Source: Soonwooa buanensis
GTDB lineage: Bacteria; Bacteroidota; Bacteroidia; Flavobacteriales; Weeksellaceae
Length of the DNA: 64,000 nucleotides
Assembly (NCBI RefSeq): GCF_900167905.1
Contig: NZ_FUYZ01000003.1
Coordinates: forward strand, 62,001 to 126,000
Reading direction: 5' to 3'
Shown: positions 17,257 to 25,863 of the stretch, piece after piece
How the letters are laid out: each line of letters opens with the position of its first letter
How positions within the stretch are numbered: position 1 is the first letter of the stretch
Program-made: the position numbers and the translations under genes
Notes under the pieces: model-generated
Seen by the model: only the letters and a program-made list of their open reading frames with translations
Databases searched by the model: none
What the model was told of the DNA's origin: nothing

Positions 17257-18506
17257 AGTGGGCAGAAGGCATAGACAAGCTAGGACTTGGACTTTATTTG
17301 GTGATTTGTGTTTTTGCAATTCTTAATATTAACAGTGTTAATCCATCTTTAGGAACAAAGCAACTAACATTTTTTTGTATTTCGCTTTTTATAGGTTTAA
17401 TAATTTTCTTTACCAGAACTAAATTTTTTGAAAACATGTCGGGCATTATATATGTCGGAGGTGTTTTACTTTTAGTGGGGCTTTTCCCATTCGGGACCGA
17501 AATTTTAGGACAACGAAACTGGTATAAGTTTGGAGGATTTACAATGCAGCCTGTAGAATTTGCAAAGATAGGAACCGCTTTAATGGTTGCTAATTATGTG
17601 TCGGGCTCTGATTTTAACCTTAATAATAGAAAATCCTTAATAACGATTTTAGCAATTATTGGTATTCCGGCAGTCGTAGTTTTGGCTATTCCAGATGTTG
17701 GATCGTTGTTGGTGTTTGGAGCTTTTTTTATTGCACTTTACAGAGAAGGGCTTAGCGGAAAAGTCTTTGGAGTTGTATTTACATTAGCAGCGATTTTCTT
17801 AATAGCGAACTATATTAATGATCCAATGGAGGAAAGTCCATGGTATATGGTAGGCGCAATTGTTTTGATTGGTCTAATATATATTGTGTTGAATCTTAAT
17901 TATTTGAGACGTGATATTAACCGACTAATTTTCACAATTGTAGGGATTATTGGTTTGTCTGCATTGGCGTATTTTTCCCCCAACGTTTTTGAGAAGCTAC
18001 CAACGCATCAAAAGCAAAGAATTGAAGTTCTTTACAAAGGTGAATCTCGAAAAGAATTTCGTGATAATATTGGCTACAACTTATTATATTCTAAAACTGC
18101 GATTGGCTCAGGCGGCGTTACTGGTAAAGGTTACAAAGAAGGTTCTGTTACGCAAGGTAAATTTGTGCCCGAGCAAGAGACCGATTATATCTTTTGTACC
18201 GTTGGAGAAGAGTGGGGCTTTCTTGGAAGTACGCTTTTGGTGATTTGTTATGCCTTGTACATTGGTCGAATTTACTATTTAGCTGAGAACCAAAAATCGA
18301 CTTTTAATAGAGTTTTTGGATACTGTTTTGCATCGATATTACTCATTCACTTTTGCATTAATATTGGGATGGTCATGGGCTTGTTCCCGACGGTTGGTAT
18401 TCCGTTGCCGTATTTCAGTTACGGAGGAAGTTCTTTGTTGGCGTTCTCGATAATGACTTTTATTTTCTTTAAACTTAATTACGCTGACAAAAACAGTTTA
18501 GTCTAA
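17253..18506 (+). CDS. rodA: rod shape-determining protein RodA (SEDS glycosyltransferase)
   Basis: 417 residues with about ten membrane helices. SEDS glycosyltransferase that polymerises lipid II with PBP2 as partner. Family signatures are GQRNWYKFGGFTMQPVEFAK near residues 89-108, VPEQETDYIFCTVGEEWGF for the conserved extracellular loop, and GIPLPYFSYGGSS near the C-terminus. The usual WxxxG-type region is intact. It is the last gene of the mre run; no convincing terminator was seen after it. Confidence 0.96.
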   Translation: MKWAEGIDKLGLGLYLVICVFAILNINSVNPSLGTKQLTFFCISLFIGLIIFFTRTKFFENMSGIIYVGGVLLLVGLFPFGTEILGQRNWYKFGGFTMQPVEFAKIGTALMVANYVSGSDFNLNNRKSLITILAIIGIPAVVVLAIPDVGSLLVFGAFFIALYREGLSGKVFGVVFTLAAIFLIANYINDPMEESPWYMVGAIVLIGLIYIVLNLNYLRRDINRLIFTIVGIIGLSALAYFSPNVFEKLPTHQKQRIEVLYKGESRKEFRDNIGYNLLYSKTAIGSGGVTGKGYKEGSVTQGKFVPEQETDYIFCTVGEEWGFLGSTLLVICYALYIGRIYYLAENQKSTFNRVFGYCFASILLIHFCINIGMVMGLFPTVGIPLPYFSYGGSSLLAFSIMTFIFFKLNYADKNSLV

Positions 18507-18535
18507 ATTTTGTAATTTGTGGTCAAACAAAAACC

Positions 18536-19219
18536 ATGAATTTCAAATCTTTCTTACTTATTGTTTCTTTATTTTTTGGACTTTATTCTTGTGCTTCTAG
18601 AGAAGATCATTTGCAAGAAGGTTTTGTCTATGTCCAAAAAGAAATCCAGGATATCATCGTTGATTTGCGATATTTCGGAACGCACAATTTCACAGGACGA
18701 CCAGTTGTCGGTTACGAAAAACCTGTTCTCATCATGTCCAAAGCAGCGACGCAAGCTTTAAAGAAAGTTCAGCAAGATCTTAAAGCGCAAGGTTATAGTC
18801 TCAAAGCTTTCGATGCTTACCGTCCACAGCGTTCGGTGACGAGTTTCGAAACTTGGGCAAAAGACATCAACGACACCATTGCAAAGTCCGAATTTTATCC
18901 AGATGTTGACAAACGCGATTTGTTTACGCTCGGTTATATCGCCTCTCGATCTGGTCATACGCGCGGTAGTACAATCGATTTAACTTTGGTCGATCTCAAT
19001 ACTGGTAAAGAAATCGACATGGGAAGTCCATTTGATTTTTTCGGAACAATCTCTCATCAAAATGCACCACAAATAACTGCCCAACAACAAGCCAATCGCT
19101 TAATCCTAAAACAAGCGATGTTGAAACACAACTTCAAAGAATATCAAGAAGAATGGTGGCATTTCACTCTAAAAAATGAACCTTTTCCCGAAACTTATTT
19201 CGATTTTCCAATAAAGTAA
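18536..19219 (+). CDS. D-alanyl-D-alanine dipeptidase (VanX/DdpX-like, M15D)
   Basis: 227 residues. Zn-dependent M15 peptidase expected to cleave D-Ala-D-Ala. Ligand motifs are SGHTRGSTIDLTL (SxHxxGxxxD, His near 141 and Asp near 148) and EWWHF (catalytic Glu near 206, His near 209). DAYRPQRS is the conserved substrate segment. The N-terminal signal may end in a lipobox (LYSC). It follows rodA by 29 bases, suggesting cell-wall recycling. Absence of vanR/S/H/A neighbours argues against a glycopeptide-resistance cluster. Confidence 0.9.
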   Translation: MNFKSFLLIVSLFFGLYSCASREDHLQEGFVYVQKEIQDIIVDLRYFGTHNFTGRPVVGYEKPVLIMSKAATQALKKVQQDLKAQGYSLKAFDAYRPQRSVTSFETWAKDINDTIAKSEFYPDVDKRDLFTLGYIASRSGHTRGSTIDLTLVDLNTGKEIDMGSPFDFFGTISHQNAPQITAQQQANRLILKQAMLKHNFKEYQEEWWHFTLKNEPFPETYFDFPIK

Positions 19220-19235
19220 TTTTTTTTCTTAGAAG

Positions 19236-19326
19236 CCGAGGACCTGCTTTCCGCTGCAATCTTTTTGGTTCGGCATAGCCTCTCACCAAAAAGGATTTCC
19301 GCTACAATCACGGCTACGGATTTCGG
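19236..19326 (+). repeat. intergenic hairpin element, family A copy 2
   Basis: Left box CTGCTTTCCGCT, then the stem ATCTTTTTGGT/ACCAAAAAGGAT closing the loop TCGGCATAGCCTCTC, then a right box with CAATCACGGCTA. The loop is identical to that of the copy at 35051, while the stem sequence differs with pairing kept. It lies after the VanX-like gene. Confidence 0.6.
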
Positions 19327-19383
19327 ATAATAATTTATTTACATTTTTAATAGAAATTTCGCATATTCGCATAAACAATATTA

Positions 19384-20115
19384 ATGAAAGCAAGTTTCCT
19401 TTTTGTGTTACTATGTTTTAGCGGCTTTACTTTTTCCCAAGTTATTCTTAGTGATTATCCTGTTGACCAATTTTATTATAAAGGAGGCAATACTGCATTA
19501 CAAAAAGACCTAAGTAAAGCCTTTAAAGAATTAGAACTAAAACCATGTGACAACACAATGGAAACTTATAATATTAGTATTTTAATAGAAAAAGATTCTT
19601 CCATTAAGTTCATAAAAGACATGGATAGTGTAAATGTCGAGAAGAATAAATGTGCTTTTGATGTTGCTCGCGAGATTATCCCAGAGCTTAAATCTTGGCA
19701 GCCAGCAGAAATTCAGGGACAGAAGTTTCAGTCGATTGTTAAAATTTTAATTAATCCTTTCCAAATTGCATATTCAACAGGGGAAGGTTATGGTGATAAT
19801 GTAGTGCATGCTCAAATGCTTAGTGACGCCGACTATTTGCATGTTCAGCTAAAGAAAATTTTTCAAAAAACTTTTAGATTGAATATGGAACAAACTATTT
19901 ATTTGAGTTTTACTGTTACCAAAGAAGGGTTGATGAAAGATTTTGTTCTTGATGGCAATTATGATAAAATTGAAGTTTCGAGAATAATAACAGATCTAAA
20001 GCACCTAAAATTGAAGTGGAAACCTGCGACATTTAATGGTGTGCCAATGGATAGTAAACAAAGAATAAATGTTAATCAACTATACAACTATGGCGAGTTA
20101 TATAATCATGACTAA
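19384..20115 (+). CDS. secreted protein with TonB-C-like domains, tandem paralog 1
   Basis: 243 residues with a signal peptide (residues 1-18, FSGFTFS then Q). Two regions each resemble the TonB C-terminal fold: one near 60-115, ending KSWQPAEIQGQKF, and one near 170-235 with YLSFTVTKEGLMKDFVL and KLKWKPATFNGVPM. There is no N-terminal membrane anchor or proline-rich spacer, so it is not a normal energy transducer. The next gene is a diverged duplicate sharing NKCA(F/Y)DxAR. The function is unknown, and periplasmic location is inferred. Confidence 0.6.
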   Translation: MKASFLFVLLCFSGFTFSQVILSDYPVDQFYYKGGNTALQKDLSKAFKELELKPCDNTMETYNISILIEKDSSIKFIKDMDSVNVEKNKCAFDVAREIIPELKSWQPAEIQGQKFQSIVKILINPFQIAYSTGEGYGDNVVHAQMLSDADYLHVQLKKIFQKTFRLNMEQTIYLSFTVTKEGLMKDFVLDGNYDKIEVSRIITDLKHLKLKWKPATFNGVPMDSKQRINVNQLYNYGELYNHD

Positions 20116-20857
20116 GAGATTAAAGCATATTTTTTTATTTTTATTGTTTTCGATGTGTCAGCTTTATATGTCGCAAACTAAATTCTTAAGTAGTTATCCT
20201 AAATTTCAAGAACCTTATGTTGGAGGAGATAAAGGATATTATAAAGATTTTCACGATATCGTATTTTCAAAGAATTTGAAGACTTGCAATGATCAAAATG
20301 AGATTTATCAATTTCGCGTATTGGTAATGCCAGATTCCACAATTTCTTTTGTCCAAGAGCTAAATGCGAATTATTTAGAAAAAAATAAATGTGCCTACGA
20401 TATGGCTCGAACAGTAGCGAAGTACCAGAAAAAATGGTTGCCAGCAAATGAAGACGAGAAGGCGACACCAGCACTCGCAAGTTTTATCATTTATCCCCAA
20501 GATATTTTTAATAATTATTATGAAGGTTATTTGCCTAAAGTAACATATCCTTTCTATGGGAAGAATCCAAAAGAATCTTCAGAGAATTTTAAGAAAGATT
20601 TATTGAATAAAATTGATCTATCTCGTTTTATTTGGAACGATATTTTTTTCATGGAGATAGAGTTTATCATAAATAAAGAAGGAAAAATGGAAGATGTTGT
20701 ATTGCTTAATACTTCTGGTTTAGAATCTTTCGACAAAAGAATTTTATGGGCTTTTAAAGATCTTAAAACAAAATGGAGTCCAGCCACAATTAATAGTGTT
20801 CCGTTTAATTATAGATACAGATTTAGCCTGAGAATTATAACAGATATCAAAAAATAA
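20108..20857 (+). CDS. secreted protein with TonB-C-like domains, tandem paralog 2
   Basis: 249 residues from ATG at 20108, overlapping the previous stop by 8 bases. A longer reading from 20069 would lack a proper signal peptide at its N-terminus. The signal peptide (KHIFLFLLFSMCQLYMSQ) is followed by FLSSYPKFQEPYVGGDKGYYKD, parallel to paralog 1. A second domain has MEIEFIINKEGKMEDVVLL and KTKWSPATINSVPF. Overlap and similarity indicate a local duplication with coupled expression. No function is recognised. Confidence 0.6.
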   Translation: MTKRLKHIFLFLLFSMCQLYMSQTKFLSSYPKFQEPYVGGDKGYYKDFHDIVFSKNLKTCNDQNEIYQFRVLVMPDSTISFVQELNANYLEKNKCAYDMARTVAKYQKKWLPANEDEKATPALASFIIYPQDIFNNYYEGYLPKVTYPFYGKNPKESSENFKKDLLNKIDLSRFIWNDIFFMEIEFIINKEGKMEDVVLLNTSGLESFDKRILWAFKDLKTKWSPATINSVPFNYRYRFSLRIITDIKK

Positions 20858-20905
20858 GACTAAATTTTCAGAAATTTTCACCTGCCATTCTGTCACAACT
20901 TTTTG

Positions 20906-20913
20906 TATCTTTG
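20906..20913 (+). promoter_or_regulatory. -7 promoter box, miaB
   Basis: TATCTTTG matches TAnnTTTG. It predicts an ~80-base leader before the miaB GTG, and that leader contains the TTTAAAG-rich hairpin at 20926-20995. Confidence 0.55.
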
Positions 20914-20925
20914 CAAACTGAATTA

Positions 20926-20995
20926 GTTTAAAGTTTCGAGTTTAAAGTTCAAAGTTGATGAGCTTTAAACTTTAAACCTTAAACCTTAAACTTGA
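20926..20995. repeat. TTTAAAG-rich self-complementary leader repeat
   Basis: Several near-copies of GTTTAAAGTT on the left face CTTTAAACTTTAAACC and TTAAACC repeats on the right, separated by GATGAG. They can form an AT-rich hairpin in the leader of miaB or a short slippage-prone repeat tract. Confidence 0.5.
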
Positions 20996-20999
20996 ACCC

Positions 21000-22436
21000 G
21001 TGCAAGAAAAATATATAGACGAAACCAAGCAAGGAGAAGCATTTGCAATTGCTGAAAAGCCAGAAAACTCTAAGAAATTATTCTTGGAAAGTTACGGTTG
21101 CCAAATGAATTTTTCCGATTCCGAAATCGTTGCATCCATCCTTAACGAGCAAGGTTACAACACTACAACAAAGGTTGAAGAAGCAGATTTAATTTTGCTG
21201 AATACTTGTTCGATCCGTGAAAAAGCGGAACAAACCGTGAGAATGCGTTTGTCGCAATTCAAGAATCAAAAAAAGGAAAATCCAAGTCTTACTGTTGGCG
21301 TTTTGGGCTGTATGGCAGAGCGTCTCAAAACCAAATTTTTAGAAGAAGAACATTTGGTGGATTTGGTTGTTGGCCCTGATGCTTACAGAGATTTACCTAA
21401 TCTTTTAAAAGAAACCGAAGATGGTAGAGATGCCATCAACGTAATTTTATCAAAGGAGGAAACTTATGCCGACATCAATCCTGTTCGTTTGGGCGGAAAT
21501 GGCGTAACGGCTTATGTGACGATTACCAGAGGTTGCGATAATATGTGTACATTCTGCGTGGTGCCTTTCACGAGAGGGCGTGAGCGTAGTCGCGACCCGC
21601 ATTCAATCCTTGAAGAATGTAAAGAATTAGCTTCAAATGGCTACAAAGAAATTACACTTCTTGGTCAAAATGTTGATTCTTATTTATGGTATGGCGGTGG
21701 TCCGAAAAAGGATTTTGCAAAAGCTTCAGAAATGCAAAAAGCGACAGCTGTTGATTTTGCTCAATTGTTAGATTTGGTGGCGAAAGCAGTTCCCGAAATG
21801 AGAATTCGTTTCTCGACTTCCAATCCACACGATATGACGGCTTCGGTGTTCGAAATGATGGCGAAACACGAAAATATCTGCAAATATGTTCACTTGCCAG
21901 TTCAAAGCGGTAGCGACAGAATTTTGGAGTTGATGAATCGTCAGCACACACGTCAAGAATATTTAGATTTAATTAAAAAAGCGAAAGAAATCGTTCCCGA
22001 TATTTCGTTTTCACAAGATATGATAGTTGGTTTCTGCACAGAAACTGAGGAAGATCACCAAGATACTTTGAGCTTAATGCGCGAAGTTGAGTACGATTAC
22101 GGTTATATGTTTGCCTATTCCGAAAGACCAGGAACGCCGGCTCACAAAAAGATGGAAGACGATATTCCTGCCGATGTTAAACAAAGACGTTTGGCGGAAA
22201 TTATCGCTTTACAAGGTGAATTGTCAAGAAAAAGAATGGCAGGTTACGTTGGAAGAAACCACGAAATTTTAATTGAAGGAACTTCCAAAAAGAACGAAAA
22301 CCAATGGAAAGGTCGTAATTCTCAGAATGCCGTTTGCGTTTTCGACAAGTTAGAAGGTCAAAAAGTGGGCGACATTGTGTCTGTTTTTGTGTACGACAAC
22401 ACGCAAGGAACACTTTTGGGGAGAACTGCGGAATAG
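21000..22436 (+). CDS. miaB: tRNA-2-methylthio-N6-dimethylallyladenosine synthase
   Basis: 478 residues from GTG at 21000. Radical-SAM methylthiotransferase that modifies i6A37 in tRNAs reading UNN codons. The N-terminal UPF0004 domain holds three cluster cysteines (YGCQMN, NTCSIRE, LGCMAER). The radical-SAM motif is CDNMCTFC, followed by [11 protein letters not shown], and a C-terminal TRAM domain is present. GTG is chosen because the next Met is inside the conserved domain and the promoter lies just upstream. Confidence 0.96.
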   Translation: MQEKYIDETKQGEAFAIAEKPENSKKLFLESYGCQMNFSDSEIVASILNEQGYNTTTKVEEADLILLNTCSIREKAEQTVRMRLSQFKNQKKENPSLTVGVLGCMAERLKTKFLEEEHLVDLVVGPDAYRDLPNLLKETEDGRDAINVILSKEETYADINPVRLGGNGVTAYVTITRGCDNMCTFCVVPFTRGRERSRDPHSILEECKELASNGYKEITLLGQNVDSYLWYGGGPKKDFAKASEMQKATAVDFAQLLDLVAKAVPEMRIRFSTSNPHDMTASVFEMMAKHENICKYVHLPVQSGSDRILELMNRQHTRQEYLDLIKKAKEIVPDISFSQDMIVGFCTETEEDHQDTLSLMREVEYDYGYMFAYSERPGTPAHKKMEDDIPADVKQRRLAEIIALQGELSRKRMAGYVGRNHEILIEGTSKKNENQWKGRNSQNAVCVFDKLEGQKVGDIVSVFVYDNTQGTLLGRTAE

Positions 22437-22458
22437 TTTTTAAAAATTTGGACATAAA

Positions 22459-23562
22459 GTGAATCTTCAAAATCAATTAATCGACAAAGTTTCGGCACTT
22501 TTAGAAATTGCTCGAAAACGCGTTGCATCTACCGTAAATCAAACTATGGTTTATACCTATTTTGAAATTGGTAGAATGATTGTGGAAGAAGAACAGAATG
22601 GAGAAGCAAGAGCGGAATATGGTAAAGGATTGTTGAAAGAATTGTCAGTTCATTTGACAGAAAGATTTGGCAGAGGGTTTTCTGTAGAGAACTTAGACAG
22701 AATGAGGTTTTTTTATAAAACTTATTCTAAACCAATTTCGTCAACACTGTTGACGAATTCCGAAAACCCAATTCCGCAAACACTGTCTGCGCAATCTGAA
22801 AACCAAATAGGACAGACACTGTCTGGCGATTTTGAAGTGGTTGAAAATAAGCCTTTTACAAGCGAATTAAACTTTAATCTTTCATGGTCACATTATCTCA
22901 AATTAATGAGAATTGATGATAGAAATGAAAGAAGTTTTTACGAAATAGAAGCCTTCAAAAACAATTGGAGTCTGCGAGAATTACAAAGACAATATGATTC
23001 TGGATTGTTTGCCAGACTTTCTTTAAGCAAAAATAAAGACGAAGTTTTGGCGCTTTCCGAAAAAGGTCAAATTATCGAGAAACCTTTGGATTTAATAAAA
23101 GATCCTTATGTTTTAGAGTTTTTGGGTTTAAATGATAAAAGTTTTTATTCTGAAAACGATTTAGAGCAAAAGTTGATTGATAAACTGGAGCAGTTTCTTT
23201 TAGAATTGGGGAAAGGTTTCACTTTTGTGGCGCGTCAAGAAAGAATTTCTTTTGATGAAAAACATTTCCGAATAGATTTGGTATTTTACAATCGTATTTT
23301 GAAATGTTTTGTTTTAATCGATTTGAAAATTGGCGAATTAAAGCATCAAGATATCGGACAAATGCAAATGTATGTTAACTATTTCGACCGAGAAAAACGC
23401 ATAGAAGGGGAGAATAAAACCATCGGAATTATCCTTTGTCAAGATAAAAGCAATGCTTTGGTGGAATATACTTTGCCCGAAAATAACGATCAAATTTTTG
23501 CCAGTAAATACATGACGGTTCTTCCGTCAAAAGACGAATTGAAAAGCTTATTAACAGATTAA
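22459..23562 (+). CDS. DUF1016 / YhcG-like PDDEXK nuclease
   Basis: 367 residues from GTG at 22459. The N-terminal DUF1016 helical domain (about 1-90, FGRGFSVENLDRMRFFY) is followed by a PDDEXK nuclease domain (about 230-340) with RIDLVFYNRILKCFVLIDLK carrying the Asp and Asp-x-Lys residues. Between them lie three in-frame 12-residue repeats ending near QTLSG (residues about 93-128). The family is widespread, patchily distributed and often near mobile DNA or restriction loci, but its role is unsettled. Here it stands alone between miaB and a sigma-54 activator, consistent with insertion of an accessory gene. Confidence 0.88.
   Translation: MNLQNQLIDKVSALLEIARKRVASTVNQTMVYTYFEIGRMIVEEEQNGEARAEYGKGLLKELSVHLTERFGRGFSVENLDRMRFFYKTYSKPISSTLLTNSENPIPQTLSAQSENQIGQTLSGDFEVVENKPFTSELNFNLSWSHYLKLMRIDDRNERSFYEIEAFKNNWSLRELQRQYDSGLFARLSLSKNKDEVLALSEKGQIIEKPLDLIKDPYVLEFLGLNDKSFYSENDLEQKLIDKLEQFLLELGKGFTFVARQERISFDEKHFRIDLVFYNRILKCFVLIDLKIGELKHQDIGQMQMYVNYFDREKRIEGENKTIGIILCQDKSNALVEYTLPENNDQIFASKYMTVLPSKDELKSLLTD
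22735..22842 (+). repeat. three 36-bp in-frame repeats with palindromic cores
   Basis: ACACTGT occurs at 22744, 22780 and 22816, exactly 36 bases apart. The first and third sit in perfect palindromes, GTCAAC-ACT-GTTGAC and CAGAC-ACT-GTCTG, and the second in a partial one. The repeats encode 12-residue units within the DUF1016/YhcG gene. Confidence 0.85.
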
Positions 23563-23565
23563 TAA

Positions 23566-23913
23566 ATGAGAAGTTTATCCTACATCATTATTTTAATGAG
23601 TTTGATTGGCACTTGCCAATCGGGGAAGACTTCTTGTGTTCAAAATAAAGTAAAATGTAATCCTTCTAATGTTGCTAAAAACGTTTCTCAAGAAGAAGCA
23701 AAGCAACTTTTGCAGGAGTTTAATCATTTAATTTCAAAATACAATCAGAAGTTTTCGAAAGAGGTTTGCTCTGTTGATGAAACATCAAATTTTGCATTTG
23801 GATTTTCATCAAATTTCAAAGAACTAAAAAGCTTAGAAAAGCAATTTGATTTAATCAAAAAAACATCAAAAATTCGTAACAAAGATAATTTGGAAGATAA
23901 TATTTTAGTTTAA
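23566..23913 (+). CDS. small exported or lipoprotein of unknown function
   Basis: 115 residues. The start MRSLSYIIILMSLIGTC gives a short signal with a weak lipobox (IGTC, Thr at -1 is atypical). The mature part has four more cysteines (three before residue 35, one near 68), a helical EEAKQLLQEFNHLISKYNQKF segment and a Lys-rich end. It follows the YhcG-like gene by 3 bases and may be co-transcribed, although a nuclease and a secreted protein are an odd pair. No family is recognised. Confidence 0.5.
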   Translation: MRSLSYIIILMSLIGTCQSGKTSCVQNKVKCNPSNVAKNVSQEEAKQLLQEFNHLISKYNQKFSKEVCSVDETSNFAFGFSSNFKELKSLEKQFDLIKKTSKIRNKDNLEDNILV

Positions 23914-24009
23914 TCCTACAGAGAATGAGGATTTACAATGAAGATTAAAGTTTTAGAATCAAAACAATTTTAATCATTTAATTATTAAATATTTAATCCA
24001 AAAAAGAAA

Positions 24010-25293
24010 ATGAACGAATTACAAAACATAAAAAATCGCTTCGGCATTATCGGGAATTATCCCGCACTCAACCGAGCTTTAGAAAAGGCGATACAAGTCG
24101 CACCAACCGATATTTCCGTGTTGGTTATCGGAGAAAGTGGTGTCGGAAAAGAATTTATTCCAAAAATTATCCACGCCGAATCTAAAAGAAAACATCAACC
24201 ATACATTGTTGTCAATTGTGGAGCAATCCCAGAAGGAACAATAGATTCCGAGCTTTTCGGTCATGAAAAAGGTGCTTTTACTGGCGCAACTTCCACTCGA
24301 AAAGGTTATTTTGAAGTTGCCGATGGCGGAACAATATTCTTAGACGAAGTTGGTGAATTGCCTTTGCAGACGCAAGTTCGTTTGCTTCGTGTTTTAGAAA
24401 GTGGAGAATTTATGAAAGTGGGTTCTTCTCAAATTCAAAAAACCAACGTAAGAATCGTTGCAGCAACTAACGTTAATATGATGAATGCCATCCACGACGG
24501 ACGTTTTCGTGAGGATTTGTATTATCGTTTGAACACCGTACAAATCGACATGCCTGCTTTGCGCGAAAGAAAAGGCGACATTCATTTACTATTTAGAAAA
24601 TTTGCTATTGATTTTGCTGAAAAATACAGAATGCCAGAACTCGAATTGGAACCAGCAGCAGTGACGTATTTAGAAAATTATAGTTTTCCGGGTAACGTTC
24701 GTCAGCTAAGAAATTTGGTGGAGCAATTGACGGTTGTCGAGCGTAATCGTAAGATCACAGCCGAAAAGTTGGCGGAGTATATTCCGATGGAAAAACATCT
24801 GCCAATGTTGGTGAATCAAAATGCAAACAAAGCGCAATCGGACTTTGGAAACGAGAGAGAAATCATGTACAAGGTTCTTTTCGATATGCGAAACGATATT
24901 AATGATCTAAAATCCTTAACTTCGGAGTTGATAAAAAATCGTGGAAATGGTGACTTGAGCAATCAAGAAAAGAATTTAATTAACAAAATCTATACACCAG
25001 AACCTGCGGCACATAATCCGAATTCGTTGTTGTATTTTGAACCGAATGACAACGCGAATGTACAAACGGCAAATGTGATGAATGTTGACGATAACGATCC
25101 CTACGAAGATATTATGGATATCGAAGTGGAAGAAGCTAGACCAGAATCTTTATCGCTTCAGAATAATGAAAAAGATTTGATTATCAAAGCTTTAGAAAAG
25201 CATCGTGGTCGCAGAAATAAAGCGGCTGATGAGTTAGGAATTTCGCAACGTACGCTTTACAGAAAAATTAAACAATATAATCTTGAGGATTAA
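24010..25293 (+). CDS. sigma-54 interacting AAA+ transcriptional activator
   Basis: 427 residues. The AAA+ domain starts almost at the N-terminus: Walker A GESGVGKE (about 40-47), the sigma-54 contact loop GAFTGA (about 88-93), Walker B GGTIFLDEVGELP, and FPGNVRQLRNL in the lid. There is no receiver, GAF or PAS domain, so the activity is not controlled by a built-in sensor. An ~110-residue acidic linker leads to a C-terminal Fis-type helix-turn-helix (RNKAADELGISQRTLYRKI). It activates RpoN-dependent promoters. lptE follows immediately, so a link to envelope functions is likely but inferred. Confidence 0.93.
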   Translation: MNELQNIKNRFGIIGNYPALNRALEKAIQVAPTDISVLVIGESGVGKEFIPKIIHAESKRKHQPYIVVNCGAIPEGTIDSELFGHEKGAFTGATSTRKGYFEVADGGTIFLDEVGELPLQTQVRLLRVLESGEFMKVGSSQIQKTNVRIVAATNVNMMNAIHDGRFREDLYYRLNTVQIDMPALRERKGDIHLLFRKFAIDFAEKYRMPELELEPAAVTYLENYSFPGNVRQLRNLVEQLTVVERNRKITAEKLAEYIPMEKHLPMLVNQNANKAQSDFGNEREIMYKVLFDMRNDINDLKSLTSELIKNRGNGDLSNQEKNLINKIYTPEPAAHNPNSLLYFEPNDNANVQTANVMNVDDNDPYEDIMDIEVEEARPESLSLQNNEKDLIIKALEKHRGRRNKAADELGISQRTLYRKIKQYNLED

Positions 25294-25294
25294 A

Positions 25295-25861
25295 ATGAAT
25301 TGTAATATGTCAAATCCACGCACCAAAGTTTTGAAAAAGATAGCATTCTTTTCATTACTTGTGCCATTATTATCCTTAGTAAGTTGTTATAGTTTTACAG
25401 GTTCGTCTTTAAGTCCTGAAACTCAGACTTTTTTGATAAGACCTTTCCCGAATAATGCTGCAAATAATAACCCAAATCTAAGTCAGGATTTTACGGTGGC
25501 TTTACAAAATAGATTTGCGCAAAGAACAACGTTGAAAGGCGCTGTTGATAAAGCGGATATTATTATAGAAGGAGAAATTACGGATTATAACATCGCGCCA
25601 ACGACCATTTCGTCGCCAGTTGAAAGTACGCAGACTGGTAATATGATCCAAGCGGCTCAGAATAAATTGACAATTACGGTGAAGGTTCATTACGAAAATC
25701 ACGTCGCAGGCGAGGAAAGCAAAAGTTTTGACAGAAGTTATACTGACGAAGTAACTTTTAACAGCGATATGGATTTGATGACGATAGAATCTTCTCAGGT
25801 CAAAATCGTTAACGAACGTATTATCAACAAAATTTTTAATGATATTGTAGCAAACTGGTAA
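25295..25861 (+). CDS. lptE: LPS-assembly lipoprotein LptE
   Basis: 188 residues from ATG at 25295; ATG 25307 is an alternative and TTG 25283 overlaps the activator. A signal peptide with lipobox LVSC (Cys31) precedes YSFTGSSLSPETQTFLIRPF, the typical LptE start of Bacteroidota. Beta-rich segments and a C-terminal ERIINKIFNDIVANW follow. LptE plugs the LptD barrel and delivers LPS to the outer leaflet. It lies 1 base after the sigma-54 activator and 2 bases before the next gene. Confidence 0.88.
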   Translation: MNCNMSNPRTKVLKKIAFFSLLVPLLSLVSCYSFTGSSLSPETQTFLIRPFPNNAANNNPNLSQDFTVALQNRFAQRTTLKGAVDKADIIIEGEITDYNIAPTTISSPVESTQTGNMIQAAQNKLTITVKVHYENHVAGEESKSFDRSYTDEVTFNSDMDLMTIESSQVKIVNERIINKIFNDIVANW

Positions 25862-25863
25862 TT

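Noticed and set aside
18536-19219. Part of a vancomycin-resistance cluster
   Set aside because: No ligase, dehydrogenase or two-component genes are adjacent; a stand-alone VanX-like dipeptidase is common in cell-wall recycling.
22735-22842. CRISPR-like array (36-bp period)
   Set aside because: The whole unit repeats, without unique spacers, and it lies in frame inside a coding sequence with no cas genes.
23931-23973. Possible very short gene before the sigma-54 activator
   Set aside because: Eleven codons with no supporting signal; the interval 23914-24009 shows nothing else.
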